Part shown: positions 43,701-53,694 of the stretch, in pieces
How positions within the stretch are numbered: position 1 is the stretch's first letter
Layout: each line of letters starts with the position of its first letter
Assembly: GCA_047967505.1 (NCBI GenBank)
Contig: CM106541.1
DNA from: Dipteris shenzhenensis
Taxonomy: Eukaryota; Polypodiophyta; Polypodiopsida; Gleicheniales
Strand: one strand, 5' to 3'
DNA: 64,000 nt
Notes under the pieces: generated by a model
Database searches by the model: none
The model's input: only the letters and a program-made list of their open reading frames with translations
Told to the model about the DNA's origin: nothing
Made by a program: the position numbers and the translations under genes

Positions 43701-44018
43701 AGACTTCCAGAGCATTGGAAGATCCACAATGTCTTCCATGTAAGCTTGGTGAAACCCTTCATTGGGGAACCACCTCAAGAGCCCACACTGGACGATGCAC
43801 CTGAAGTAGAGGACACTGAGATCTTGTTGATCCCAGAGCAAATTATTTTGCATAACTTCACTACGGGACGTCGAGGCACGACTCGCAAAATGTACCTTTT
43901 GAAGTTCAGAGGGCTCCCATCCACCGATGCCCAATGGGTGGACAGAGCTACATTTCAGGAGTGTCCTGAAATCCTGGATGCTTATGAGGAAGCATTTCAG
44001 TTGCGGACAACCGAATGA
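40716..44018 (+). CDS. Gypsy pol polyprotein: protease, RT, RNase H, integrase, chromodomain-like end
   Basis: An uninterrupted frame of 1100 codons with no ATG at its start (opens with TTG at 40716), in the +1 frame relative to gag. Protease LFDSGATHNFIS (codons 3-14). RT: FRMCIDYRALNKQTVKNRFP, RIDLKSGYHQVR, YMVMPFGLTNAPATF and catalytic AVFFDDILIFS (near 41747). RNase H: FLVAADASGDCLGASL, YEKELLAVIHALKLWKHYL. Integrase: HNPPYAGHRG and CLACQKAK zinc site; MDFITGIP, VSDRDSKFTSNFW and QTDGQTEVTN supply D, D and E. IHNVFHVSLVKPF then a chromodomain-like tail KMYLLKFRGLPSTDAQWV. All catalytic residues I can check are present. Gag-to-pol linkage would need a frameshift, or one base was lost. Confidence 0.92.
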   Translation: MFLFDSGATHNFISHEMAQNLGIAPEDKGEALEATAAFKNQEEKVYPIIGKLRLHIQGYLDHLPFMVAPPQGSDVILGMPWHKQVNPRIDYVKNILTLQHKGRDVSITAGVSGNTIPMVSHARSPNLLKKGVCSFLVFVRDKQPGEEKLDPLTKERLDFLQEFSSCFSQELPSHLPSERPEDHKIDIVPGSSPPNRPPYRVSQSQQDEIFKQVQELLDKGLIQPSSSSFCSPVLLVQKKDKTFRMCIDYRALNKQTVKNRFPISRIDDIFDRLGGFEIFSRIDLKSGYHQVRVVPEDIHKTAFRTTFGLYEYMVMPFGLTNAPATFNRLMERLFRNYRQFTAVFFDDILIFSKNEEEHKEHLKIVFQILAENALHINEKKGEFFLPEIHYLGHIISREGVRMDPAKIQTIVEWPDLKNAHEVRSFLGLCSYYRRFIWHFAELAAPLHDLTKKNLKFRWTQKEKDSFNALKHALTTAPVLIIPDLRKPFLVAADASGDCLGASLTQDGHAVAFESRQLRDAELHYDIYEKELLAVIHALKLWKHYLLEIDFLVKTDHESLKYFLTQPLIRERHMKWSTFLQSFHFQIQYTPGKENVVADALSRRPRLHHISVPYHDELTALKEFYEGDADFAQPWAHLKDGGTHHAYHIRDGYLFMENKLCITKQLRSKVMEESHNPPYAGHRGIVATFSAMDKFFYWPNMKKDTAAYILACLACQKAKYERGKPKGLLQPLPIPERPWEHITMDFITGIPRTNQNHDMIWVIVDRFSKQAHFIPCRKNLKAPEAAHLFIRHIFRHHGMPKSIVSDRDSKFTSNFWQALFENLGTLLSFSSAFHPQTDGQTEVTNSTLLDLLKFYVHDQQTFWEKFLPLVEFAYNNTIHSSTGKAPFEIVYGRSLPTPLMQTKEKIFAADQFVEDYDSAYATVRAAIQKAQEKQRAAANKRRRAFAVKEGQWVLLKFEKARLKTKVGEKRIYFKLSFQYYGPFQVLQVINDVSVRLRLPEHWKIHNVFHVSLVKPFIGEPPQEPTLDDAPEVEDTEILLIPEQIILHNFTTGRRGTTRKMYLLKFRGLPSTDAQWVDRATFQECPEILDAYEEAFQLRTTE

Positions 44019-44031
44019 AAGACGGAGGGAA

Positions 44032-45869
44032 TGTCATCCTGCTTCAACATGTATCCACTTGCTTGGTACTATTTCTTTTTGTTTTTCAATAGTATGCTTA
44101 TTAAGAAATGAAATGTTTTCCTTCTGTTCAGTTACGGACAATGGGGACTAGGTCTAGCATTTGAGGGTGGACCCCCTTGCTTGGGGTTATGGGCATTAGT
44201 GACCCACAAGAGTGATGGCCTCTCTTTGAGAGGGACATCTAGAAACCACACCCCACCTGAGTACCCAAACATGGGACCAATCAAATGCACAGATTGCATA
44301 CCGACCTAGGAACCATTCAAGAGAATGTTCCCTGAGCTTTGGGTGTGGGCCTGGCAGCATGCCAAGAGTAATGGAGATACAAGATAAGACGACAAACAAA
44401 TGAGCTCAGTATGGCTCAATTATGACCTTAGAGTACGTCAATAGATAGTCTAAGCTGTTAGGAACCCGTGTGTGCGATCAGAATTAAATTCTGACAACTT
44501 TGAAATTTTAGGATTTTTGGGAGTGACGTGGCAGCTGACACGTGGCAGACTGCCACTTGGAATCTGAGCTGGCAGGTCAGTCCACCTGTCCCACACATGT
44601 GGCAGCATGCATGGCAAGTGGCAGGGCATGCAGGGCAAGTGTTTGGCCCCAAATCTGGTAGATTTGGGGCAGGTTGTGGGCTGTCCTCTTTGGGACTGCA
44701 GCCCACCAAAAATCTGGGACAAGTGTCCACCTTCCACTCTAGGCCTAGGGGGGGGGCTGAGCCTATAAAAGAAGACCTCTCCCCTTCATTCCACACATGA
44801 AAATTTCGTCACTTTTCTTCTCCCTCCTTTTAGATGATGCAGCAGAACCTCTCCAGCTCCTTGGGTGCAGCCAGCTTCTCCCCAGGCCATTCTCTCACCT
44901 CAGCAGCACTCTCTCTCTACAACAGCACATTCTCTCTCTACAGTTCCAGCCCCTCCTCTCCAGAAATCTGCCCCCTCTTAGCTCTTCTGGAACAGCAGCA
45001 GCATCCTCTCTCCTTCACCTAGCCTGGAGCAGCCACAGCCCCTTTCTCTCTCCTGCTGCAGTCTCTCTCTCTACTGCAGAATTTCTCTCTCTACTGTTCC
45101 AGCCCATTTCCCTTGCAGAAATCTGCCTTTCTGTGCACCTCTGGAACAGCAGCAGCTCCTCTCTTACATCTCCTCCCTTGGGATCAGCATAGGCACTCTC
45201 TCTCTACAGCTATCACTCCATAAAAGCTTTCTCTCTCTAGCCTACAGGCTGTTTTTCTAAGCTGTTCTCATTCCAGCCCCATTTCCACACTCTCCTCACC
45301 CAAGGTAGCTTCAGAGGCATCAAGGACTTCATCTACAAAAGGGCCAAGTCACGAAGGGAGCCTGTATTGTCAAGTTTATCTCATTTACAGCACTATTTCA
45401 TGTTGTTTCTACTATCTTTCTAGAAACTAGTGTTTGTCTCTAATGTTGGATGTAAGTGGTGATTGTTGCAGGCTTCTTCCTTGTGGATTGGGCAAGCCAA
45501 GAGCTGAAACCTGAGCTTGGAGTCCTCCTTTTTGTTGTCTACCTTGTACATATGCTCTTGAGTCTTGTATCTAGGTCCTAGGTTTTCACTGAGTTCATCA
45601 GTTTGGAAGGTGCATTGCACCTTGGTCTTGTATCTCCATTTTCAAGAATAAAGTGAGCCTGGATAAGGGGGGGGCCCCGTCTTGGCCCCTCAATCATATT
45701 GCATTCTCCAATGATGTCACTTTGTGTTTAAGCTGTATAAGTCTTAATTCCAGCTTAATTGCAAACTCTTAAGTTCAAGTATATGTGTTTGGCAACTCGC
45801 AATCAACTCATTCAAATGCCTCTGCAAAATCCGTTGTTTGAATTGATAGAAAGCACCGAGTAGTTTACA
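44032..45869 (+). repeat. Gypsy 3' LTR (1838 bp)
   Basis: Starts TGTCATCCTGC right after polypurine tract GACGGAGGGAA and ends GTTTACA. U3 contains GACGTGGCAGCTGACACGTG (44524-44543), an ACGT-box pair; a TATA box TATAAAA is at 44764-44770. Downstream is a CTCTCTCTAC-rich pyrimidine region (44890-45240). The only LTR this copy has. Confidence 0.85.
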
Positions 45870-45967
45870 TTTGTGGTGTGGCTCAACACTTCACACCCAC
45901 ATCTTTTGTGTCTCCCCTCTCTCTCACTCTCTCCCCGTTGTTCTTCTCCCCCATTCTTTCCCTCTCA
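45870..45967 (+). repeat. Copia 5' LTR, right half
   Basis: Begins with the duplicated TTTGT (45870-45874), continues GGTGTGGCTCAACACTTCAC and ends CCCTCTCA. Appears identical to the corresponding part of the 3' LTR. Confidence 0.92.
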
Positions 45968-45969
45968 AC

Positions 45970-45981
45970 TGGTATCAGAGC
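45970..45981 (+). other. Primer-binding site, initiator tRNA-Met
   Basis: TGGTATCAGAGC, two bases after the LTR end at 45967. Complementary to the 3' end of plant initiator methionine tRNA, which primes minus-strand synthesis in most plant copia elements. Confidence 0.92.
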
Positions 45982-47597
45982 CTTCATCTCTTCCTCTCAC
46001 TCCCACTCCGGTCTACCCCTTCCTCCCCCCCTCGGGCCTCGTGCCCTCAGCAGCGGTAGCAGCGAGCAGAGCAGCAGCAGCAGCAGCAAGGGCGGCAGCA
46101 CGCACGAGCACAGCGGGGCAGCGCGAGCAAGGGCGGCAGCGCGAGCGAGCGGGGCAGCGCGAGCAGAACAGCTGCTCATGCAGCTAAAGCTGCAGCAGCA
46201 GCTAGCTGCTGCTAGCTGCGCAGGCGCAGCCAATGCGTGCATCGCACAGCACCGGGCCGCGCATAGCCAAAGCGCGCAGCGCGCGCACATCGATCGCCTG
46301 CCGGACAGGAGCCGTACCGCACGGACGCTGCCGTACAAGCGTCGCGACGAGCAGGAGGACAGAAATTTTTTTTGGGGATTCGTGCACTGCGCAGGTACAG
46401 GAAGTACAGCAGGACTGCGCAGGTACAGGAAGTACAGCAGGCACAGAAAATTTTTTTTGGGAGAAGCAGGAAAAGAGAGCACTCTGCTCTTCATTCCCGT
46501 TTTTTTAGTTTTCAAAACTGTGTGTTTGAGGTACAGCAAGTACACTCTTGTCCCTCGTGCTTGAGGTGACTAGTGCCACAGTGTGTGGTGGTGCACAGTT
46601 ATTTTGTTTCGGGAAGGTCAAATGCCTTGATTTTGCAGAGGGCTTTTATGCTTTTGCTGAGTGCAAATCTCAGCTTTTGGGTGACATTTTCAAAGGGCTT
46701 TTGCCTGGAAGCTTATGCAGTGTATGCCTTGAGGCAGTGTGGAGCCAGGGTGCCCACATTGGTCTTGTTTCCGCAGTGTATTCAGTGACATTTCTTGCAG
46801 GTCACATTCTGTGTACGACACTTTGAAAATCTAAGTTGAGCCACACTTGGCCAGGGCGCATCGAGTTTACTCGGTCCCTAACTGTCCATCGTTGACAGTG
46901 CTCAAAAGATTTCCTCTTCAGTGTTTGTACGTTGGGATCTGTGTTGTTACTGTGTACATAGGGCCATGTATGCATCACATTGTCAGGTGAAAGTACCAGG
47001 AAAGCGCTGTATTTTGTATGCTACCTCAGTGTTGAGGTGTTTTTCATTTGGTACAGGTGTCAAATCAAGGGGCTTTTGCCCAGATTTTGCTTGTGAGCAC
47101 TTGAGTTACTGTTTGAGACCTTCAGATGCCTTTTATCCCCTTGGCAGAAGGGTGATTGCTTGGGATTTGTCCCATTCTCTGTTGCAGGTTTGTGACAGGC
47201 TGAAGTGTCTGGAGCCTCTTTTCAGTGAACAAAACAGTGTATGATAAGTGGTTTATGCATATAAAATCAGTGCAATACCTCATCTGAGGTGGGAGAAGTG
47301 TCCAGGACAGCAGTGTTTTAAGCTTCGTCATCTGATGATGCACTGATAAAGCACTTGTGGAACAGCTGCAGCATTCTGAAATTACTGTTTTATGCCTATT
47401 TGAGCACGGTACAGTGTGTCAGAAGGTACAGTAACTGGAGGGAAATTTTTCTGTTTTGCTGCAGATTTTTTTTTGACAGTAAAAACAGCACTATTGTGAG
47501 TGCTCCTGGCTCTTGATAGAGCAGGTTTTTCTGAGAAATCAGAATTTTATTCAGTCATTTTTGACTTACAGGGAGTCAGGTACTTTCCTTATCTGAT
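45982..47597 (+). promoter_or_regulatory. Copia leader, 1.6 kb, with CAG-rich and GTAC-motif segments
   Basis: GCAGCAGCAGCAGCAGCAAG and related CAG/GCG repeats at 46040-46210; CCGTACCGCACGGACG and GCCGTACAAGC at about 46310-46340; GTACAGGAAGTACAGCAGG twice at 46393-46441, each followed by a short T-run context. An open frame of 228 codons (45878-46564) crosses the LTR end and is low-complexity; I do not treat it as a gene. Unusually long for a copia leader. Confidence 0.65.
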
Positions 47598-48544
47598 ATG
47601 GCATCAGGGGGAAGTGAATCATCAATTCTGAACATAAAGAAATTGGAAGGGGCACACAATTATGCATTATGGGCAGAACAGTGTTTGAATGTACTTCTGC
47701 TAAAGAAGATTTCTAAGCCCATAAGGGTGAAGGGTGTCAAGCCATCTGGGATGTCAGATGATGAGTGGGAGGAGCTAGATTTGGACACTAGGGCTGCTAT
47801 CATGTTTACTCTCAGTGATTCTCTTGTGTTCAATGTTCAGGCTGAAAAGACCTCTTATGGCCTATGGCAGAAGCTAGCAGAGTTGTATGCCCAAAAGAGT
47901 TCATCCAGTAAGGTTTATTGGTTGAAGAAGCTGGTTGATCTTCGCATGAAGGAAGGTACAGCTATGACCTCTTATTTGAGTGAGTTCAATGCCATCTTTA
48001 CATAGCTGATTGCACAGGGGTTGAACCTTGATGAGGAGTTCAAGGCTACCTTCTTGTTGTGTACCCTCCCTGAGAGTTGGGACACTTTCAAGACCACCCT
48101 GTCTAATTCAAATGTCACTCTTATATATGCTGATGTGGAGAGCTCTCTCCTTATGGAGGAGATGAGCAGGAAGAATAATGCGGGCAGCAAGTCTTCAAAT
48201 GCTTTGCAAGTACAGGAAAGAGGCAGGACTCAGCAGAAGGGAAGATCTGCTGGAAAGTCCAAATCCCGCAGTCAGTCCCGAGGCAAAAAGGATATTGAAT
48301 GCTTTTACTGTGGTAAGAAGGGACATGTGAAGTCTAAGTGCTTCAAGTTTATACGGGATCAGAAAGCCAAGAAGGCTGAGGGAAAGGATGCAGGCAGTGG
48401 AAGCAAAGGCAAAGGCAAGGCCAAGGCAGATGACTTGGATGCAGTGAATGTTGCAGCAGAAGACAGTGAAAGTGACAGGCATGATGTTTTATGCTCTTCT
48501 GCTGTAATTGCACATACATTGGTTATTGATGGCCATGACACTTG
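47598..48544 (+). pseudogene. Copia gag with one in-frame stop
   Basis: ATG at 47598. MASGGSESSILNIKKLEGAH and YALWAEQCLNVLLLKK (gag N-terminus), LWQKLAELYAQKSSSSKVYW and MTSYLSEFNAIFT, then TAG at 48003-48005 within otherwise continuous frame (LIAQGLNLDEEFKATFLL follows). A CCHC knuckle CFYCGKKGHVKSKC lies at about 48300-48341 with basic KGKGKAKAD after it. The shift to the pol frame occurs at about 48544. Confidence 0.85.
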
Positions 48545-51500
48545 GATTCAGGTGCTTCTTTTCATGTTACTCCTCATAGGGAGTGGTTTACTTCCTACAC
48601 AGGTACTCATGGAGTTGTTCACCTTGGGAACAACTATGCATGTCAGATTGCAGGGATTGGCAATATATAGATAGTATTCCCTGATGGACGCACATTTATG
48701 CTTGATGGTGTTCGCCATGTGCCGCAAATCAAGAAAAATCTGATTAGCACTGGCCTATTGGATGACATTGGTTACCACACCACATTTGGGGATTCCAAAT
48801 GGGTGATTACTGATGGCCAGGTTGTAGTGGCTGAGGGTTATAAGAGTGATACCTTGTACCCTCTTTATGTTTCCAGTGTAGGTAATCATGTTGTTGCCAT
48901 AACCGAGCTGCCAAAGGTTTTATTGTGGCATAGCCGGTTGGGACACATGTCCGTTAAAGAAATGCAAGAACTGTCACGTTTGGGTTATCTGCCTTCTCTT
49001 TCATTTTCAGATTTGCCTACTTGTGATCATTGCATTTTTGGAAAGCATTCTATGACTCCTCATAAGAGGAGAACTCCCCAAAATAGAGCACCGCTTGATC
49101 TAGTGCACACTGATTTGTGTGAGATGCCACAGCTATCACTAGGGGGTGCAAAGTATTTCATTACCTTTATTGATGATGCTACACGCAGAGTGTGGGTCTA
49201 TTTCTTGAAGCATAAAAGCGATGCCTTAGATGCTTTCAAGAAGTTTGTCGCTCAGGTTGAGAATCGGACAGGTCGCAGGCTGAAATGCCTCAGATCCGAT
49301 AATGGGGGTGAGTATGTGTCACATGCTTTTGTACAGTTTTGCGAAGCTAAGGGCATTAAACAGGAACTCACAGCCCCTCATAATGCATCTCAAAATGGTG
49401 TGAATCGAACTATTCAGGAGAAGGTTCGATGTATGTTGTCTTATGCTGCATTGCCCCATGGCTTTTGGGCAGAAGCCGTGCAAACAGCAGTTCACATAAT
49501 TAACAGGTCGCCGAACAAGGCTTTGGAGTTGAAAGTGCTAGAGGAGGTGTGGTCTGGCAAGCCACCTTCATATAAGCACTTACGTGTGTTTGGCTGCGAG
49601 TGCTTTGCTCATATACGCAAAGAACTACGCATCAAACTGGAGCCAAAGTCTTCCAGATGCATCTTTATGGGTTATGGTGACGAAGGTGAAATGGGGTACA
49701 GGTTATGGGATCCCGTTAAACGGAAGATTATACGCAGCAATGATGTCATCTTTAAAGAGGATAGTGTACACAAAGAACCCGTGCAACCTGTGGAATACAG
49801 GAGGGTTATTTATGATGATGTCGGACAGCAAAGAATGCCCATTTATATGCAGCAGCAGGCTGCTGCAGATAACCCTGTTCAAGAGGGTATACAGGCTGAA
49901 AATCAGCCAGATAATTTTGCCAATGATGCACCACTGGATATGCCAGCAAATGGGGCTGTAGAACAGCCAAATATGGTGGTACAGCCACCCGTCATGCATG
50001 ACGAACAGGCTAGACAGCAGCCTAATCCGGAACATTTTGTTAGGAGGAGCACCCGTGTACAACGGCCTCCTGATAGGTTTGTTCCAGGAGCCAATAATGT
50101 GGCTGATTTTATCATGCTGACAGATTGTGGTGAGCCTTCCAGCTTCAAGGAAGCTATGGGAAGAACAGAGAAAAGGAAGTGGGAGAAAGCCATGCAATCT
50201 GAAATGGACTCCCTACTTCAAAATGATACATGGGACTTGGTGCAGCTACCTGCAGGCAGAAAGGTTTTGCCATGCAAGTGGGTTTACAAAGTCAAAGTGG
50301 ATTCAAATGCTTTACCGAGGTATAAGGCCAGATTGGTTGCCAAGGGATTTAAGCAGGAGAAGGGCATTGACTTTGATGAGATCTTTTCCCCTGTAGTCAA
50401 GATGACTACTTTGAGAGCAGTGTTAGCTCTTGTTGCTCATGAGGACATGGATTTATGTCAGATGGATGTGAAGACTGCTTTTCTTCACGGAGATCTCCAT
50501 GATGAGATCTATATGAGTCAGCCAGAGGGATATGCTGTTAAAGGGAAAGAGCAGCTTGTGTGTAAGCTCAAGAGGAGCTTGTATGGACTCAAGCAGGCGC
50601 CAAGAGAATGGTACAAGAAGTTTGATGCCTTCATGCAGTCCCAAGGGTATCATAGGTGTGAGACCGATCATTGCTTGTACACCAAACGGGCAAAGGACGG
50701 CAGTTTGATGCTACTCATTCTATATGTGGATGACATGCTGATTGCCAGTAAATCTCAGCAGGAGATTAGTGCTTTGAAGAAACAACTGCATAAGTCTTTT
50801 GACATGAAAGACTTGGGTGATGCAAACCATATTCTTGGCATGCGGATTACTCATGACAGGTCTAAGGGACTTTTGTTTCTGTCACAGAAGGAGTACATTG
50901 ACAAAGTACTGCAGAGGTTTAAAATGGAGGGGGGGAAGTCTATTAGTACCCCGTTGCCTCCACATTTAAAACTCAGCAGTAAGGACAGCCCCAGATCAGA
51001 TGATGATAAGGCTGAAATGGCCAAGGTTCCGTATGCATCTGCAGTTGGTTCTTTGATGTATGCCATGGTTGCCACTCGTCCGGATATTGCTTTTGTGGTG
51101 GGAGTCATCAGCAGGTATATGGCAAATCCAGGCAAGCAGCACTGGGAAGCAGTGAAAGGTGTCTTGAGGTATCTCAAGGGTACCAAAGACTTGTGCATAT
51201 GCTATGGTAGGCAGGATGCATTGGTGCATGGTTTTACAGATTCAGACTATGCAGGGAATGCAGATAACCGGAAGTCTACTACCGGTTATATTTTCACATT
51301 TGCAGGAGGTGCTATATCATGGGTGTCTCGGTTGCAGAAATGCGTTGCACTGTCAACCACTGAAGCTGAATATGTTGCAGCCACTGAGGTTTGCAAGGAA
51401 GCAATATGGCTTACTCGGCTGATGGGAGATTTGGGCATTACAGGAAATATGCCAGTTTTGCATTGTGATAGTCAGAGTGCTATCATGTTGGCAAAGAATC

Positions 51501-51682
51501 CGGTCTTTCATCAAAAGATCAAGCACATAGATGTGAAATACCATTTCATCAGGGAGGTACTGGAAGACAAGCGACTTGAGCTTGTGAAGGTGCATACTGA
51601 TGATAATCCTGCAGATTTGCTCACTAAGAGCTTGCCTACAGAGCGGTTTGCACATTGCCGCCACATCATGGGATTAGGATGA
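48545..51682 (+). pseudogene. Copia pol: protease, integrase, RT, RNase H; nearly open, integrase mutated
   Basis: Protease DSGASFHVTPHREWF at 48545, then a stop TAG at 48668-48670; open from there to 51682. Integrase: WHSRLGHMSVKEM and CDHCIFGK (HHCC), HTDLCEM and SDNGGEYVS (two D). The glutamate-bearing block after SQNGV is shortened: it reads SQNGVNRTIQEKVR. RT: YKARLVAKGFKQEKGIDF, MDVKTAFLHGDL, ILYVDDMLIAS. RNase H: GFTDSDYAGNADNRKSTTGY, ALSTTEAEYVA, and a normal end (HIMGLG). Frameshift at about 48544 separates it from gag. Confidence 0.9.
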
Positions 51683-51782
51683 GACCATTCTTATTTTATG
51701 GTCTTGTATACAGGAACTGTATACTGCTGTAATTTTTTATTCTTTTCTCCCCTTTAGGCACATTGGCCTTTAGGTGGGAGGT

Positions 51783-51985
51783 TGTTGGGGTAAAGGCACA
51801 TTGCCACCCTTTTATTAAAGATATGACACCTATGACTGTCTTAAGACAGTCATAGGGTGAAAGCCTAATCCTAATAAAACCTATGAGTTTGTGGTGTGGC
51901 TCAACACTTCACACCCACATCTTTTGTGTCTCCCCTCTCTCTCACTCTCTCCCCGTTGTTCTTCTCCCCCATTCTTTCCCTCTCA
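51783..51985 (+). repeat. Copia 3' LTR (203 bp)
   Basis: TGTTGGGG ... CCCTCTCA, uninterrupted, serving as the reference for reconstructing the insertion site of the nested gypsy. Pyrimidine-rich right half. Confidence 0.95.
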
Positions 51986-51990
51986 CAGCC

Positions 51991-53690
51991 TTTAAACGAT
52001 TGCAATGGACTCAGCTACTCCTCTAGTTTGGTGTTGTTGACCTATGGAAAGAAACACGGTCCTTGTTTCCCGGGTGTACCTCTCAACATAGTGTGCAGTT
52101 TACCTATTGAGCTTGTTTGGATCTCTAGTATATTCTTAATGCGCATCAATATGTGCATTCACTTGTAATATGTGGGCTGATTATGCTTTCCCGCATTCAA
52201 TTCATACCCCTCTTTGGTTGCAGCTATCTTTTTATGATATAAAAGGCTACTTCTCATAAGAAATAGTTATTTGCAGCATTAGGCATATAAAGATATGGTG
52301 CGTGATGCTATTGCTCCTCTTTGGCCACACTGTCACATAGATATTGACTATGCATGGCTTGCCTTTGTTATTCCTTATGCAGCATGTAATTTTTGAGTAT
52401 GGCAAGAACTACATGGCGAGAACGCATGTAATTTGTGAGTATGGCAGGAACTACATGTGTTCTCTTAGGGAGGATGTTGCTATGGCTAAAAGAACTTGTC
52501 ATGACTTGACATAAATCAATCAAATTTGGGAATTATCTCATGTTGAGGCTACTCGTCTATGACATTTTCTTCAATATACTAATTGTAGGAAGGGGACACT
52601 TGGGCCTGGCAGAGGGCTTTCAGGGATGAGGGGCTCCTCCAGGGTTTTTTTGAAAGGGTCACTCTATAAAAGGCGATTGCAAATGTCTGTAAGATTAAAG
52701 AGGAAGATGGTAACTCGACAAATTCGCGTTACATGTGTTAGTCAGTTTGTCACTCCAATTCTGTCTCAGTGGAGTTCTTTCTATAGAATTGGGATACCAT
52801 CTCACCTGCACTATTGTTTATGATAAATCATGCTTGGGAAACTCAACAAATGTAGGTAGCTAGAAGAAAGAGCTGATTAAATTATTCCCCAAGAAACATT
52901 TGTGTGAGTCTTTGCTGGTTGGAGGCCAAGATGATAGTGAATGGTATTTAAGGCTTTTTGTATGAGGGTTTACACACTACCGAGTATGGGTTCATTCCCA
53001 GCAGACATATTATAGTTGATATTGCCAATGCGTATGTGGGGATTGAATATGTCAAGTACACTGAGTAGGATATTCTCTTATCGCAGGTGGGTATTGCTAA
53101 AGCTTTTGATATTGTACAATGGGATTTCATCTTGTAGACTATGAAATCTTTGGGTTTTGGGAAAAAAATGCAGCACGTCAAATTTTTGGTTATATCAAGA
53201 TAGTAAACTGCTGGCATTCTGGCGGGTGATCGCATTATTGATGAATAGCCTCTTTTATGTTACGTTTGCCAATGTTGCTCTCTCAGTACCTTGGTTGATG
53301 CAATAGGTACTCATCTATGCTTCGATTATTTACTAGCTACAAGTGAGCTGTATGGATTGTAGATGCATGTAAGAAGGCTGTTGATAGCACAAGCGTATGC
53401 TGATGACTCCTTAATGCCTTAGAACAATGAAAAGGATCTTTCATGCCTTATGCTTGCATTGTCAATATATGGTTTGGCAGCTGGATTACAAGTCAATTTT
53501 CAAAATTCTAAGCTTTTTCCTTTGCATGTGAAAGATTGGCACCATATTTTATGGCCGGGAGAGGTTTTACACACGGCTTGTGCGTCGTCTTGGTTACCCC
53601 TTGGGGTGGACAGTCACTCGTCCCTCGCAAATGGACTGGGTGCTTGCCAAGCTAAGTAAGAAGTTGGAAGATGTTTGCCAAACAAGATAT
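51991..53690 (+). pseudogene. LINE (family A/C): ORF2 right part with YADD
   Basis: Continues the LINE cut at 39697. Pieces: MVRDAIAPLWP (about 52294), a weak GFIPSRHIIVDIANAYVG (about 52990), VGIAKAFDIVQWDFIL (53088-53135; the catalytic-aspartate block), then AQAYADDSLMP (about 53388-53420) and LAAGLQVNFQNSKLFPLHVK (about 53470-53530). The last two match the minus-strand LINE at 10471-12945. Stops and frameshifts throughout; antiquity exceeds that of the nested copia. Confidence 0.75.
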
Positions 53691-53694
53691 TGTG

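Larger units (their letters stand above)
39804..45869 (+). mobile_element. Ty3/gypsy chromovirus-type element lacking its 5' LTR, nested in copia LTR
   Basis: Flanked by a 5-bp target duplication TTTGT (39799-39803 and 45870-45874). The right end is a normal LTR end (GTTTACA); the left end starts directly inside gag (ATAAGGTACC), with no LTR, primer site or leader. Gag and a long pol frame follow, then a polypurine tract and a 1838-bp 3' LTR. Youngest insertion of the nest. Confidence 0.88.
39703..51985 (+). mobile_element. Ty1/copia element, complete ends, split by a nested gypsy
   Basis: 5' LTR = 39703-39803 plus 45875-45967; 3' LTR = 51783-51985. Target duplication CAGCC at 39698-39702 and 51986-51990. 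Primer site TGGTATCAGAGC at 45970-45981; leader 1.6 kb; gag-pol 47598-51682; polypurine tract AGGTGGGAGG just before 51783. The two LTRs differ by one substitution and one 9-bp indel, so insertion was recent. It sits inside a much older LINE. Confidence 0.92.

Noticed and set aside
45878-46564. 228-codon open frame as a gene
   Set aside because: It starts in the copia LTR, crosses the primer site and is driven by CAG/GCG repeats; no domain.
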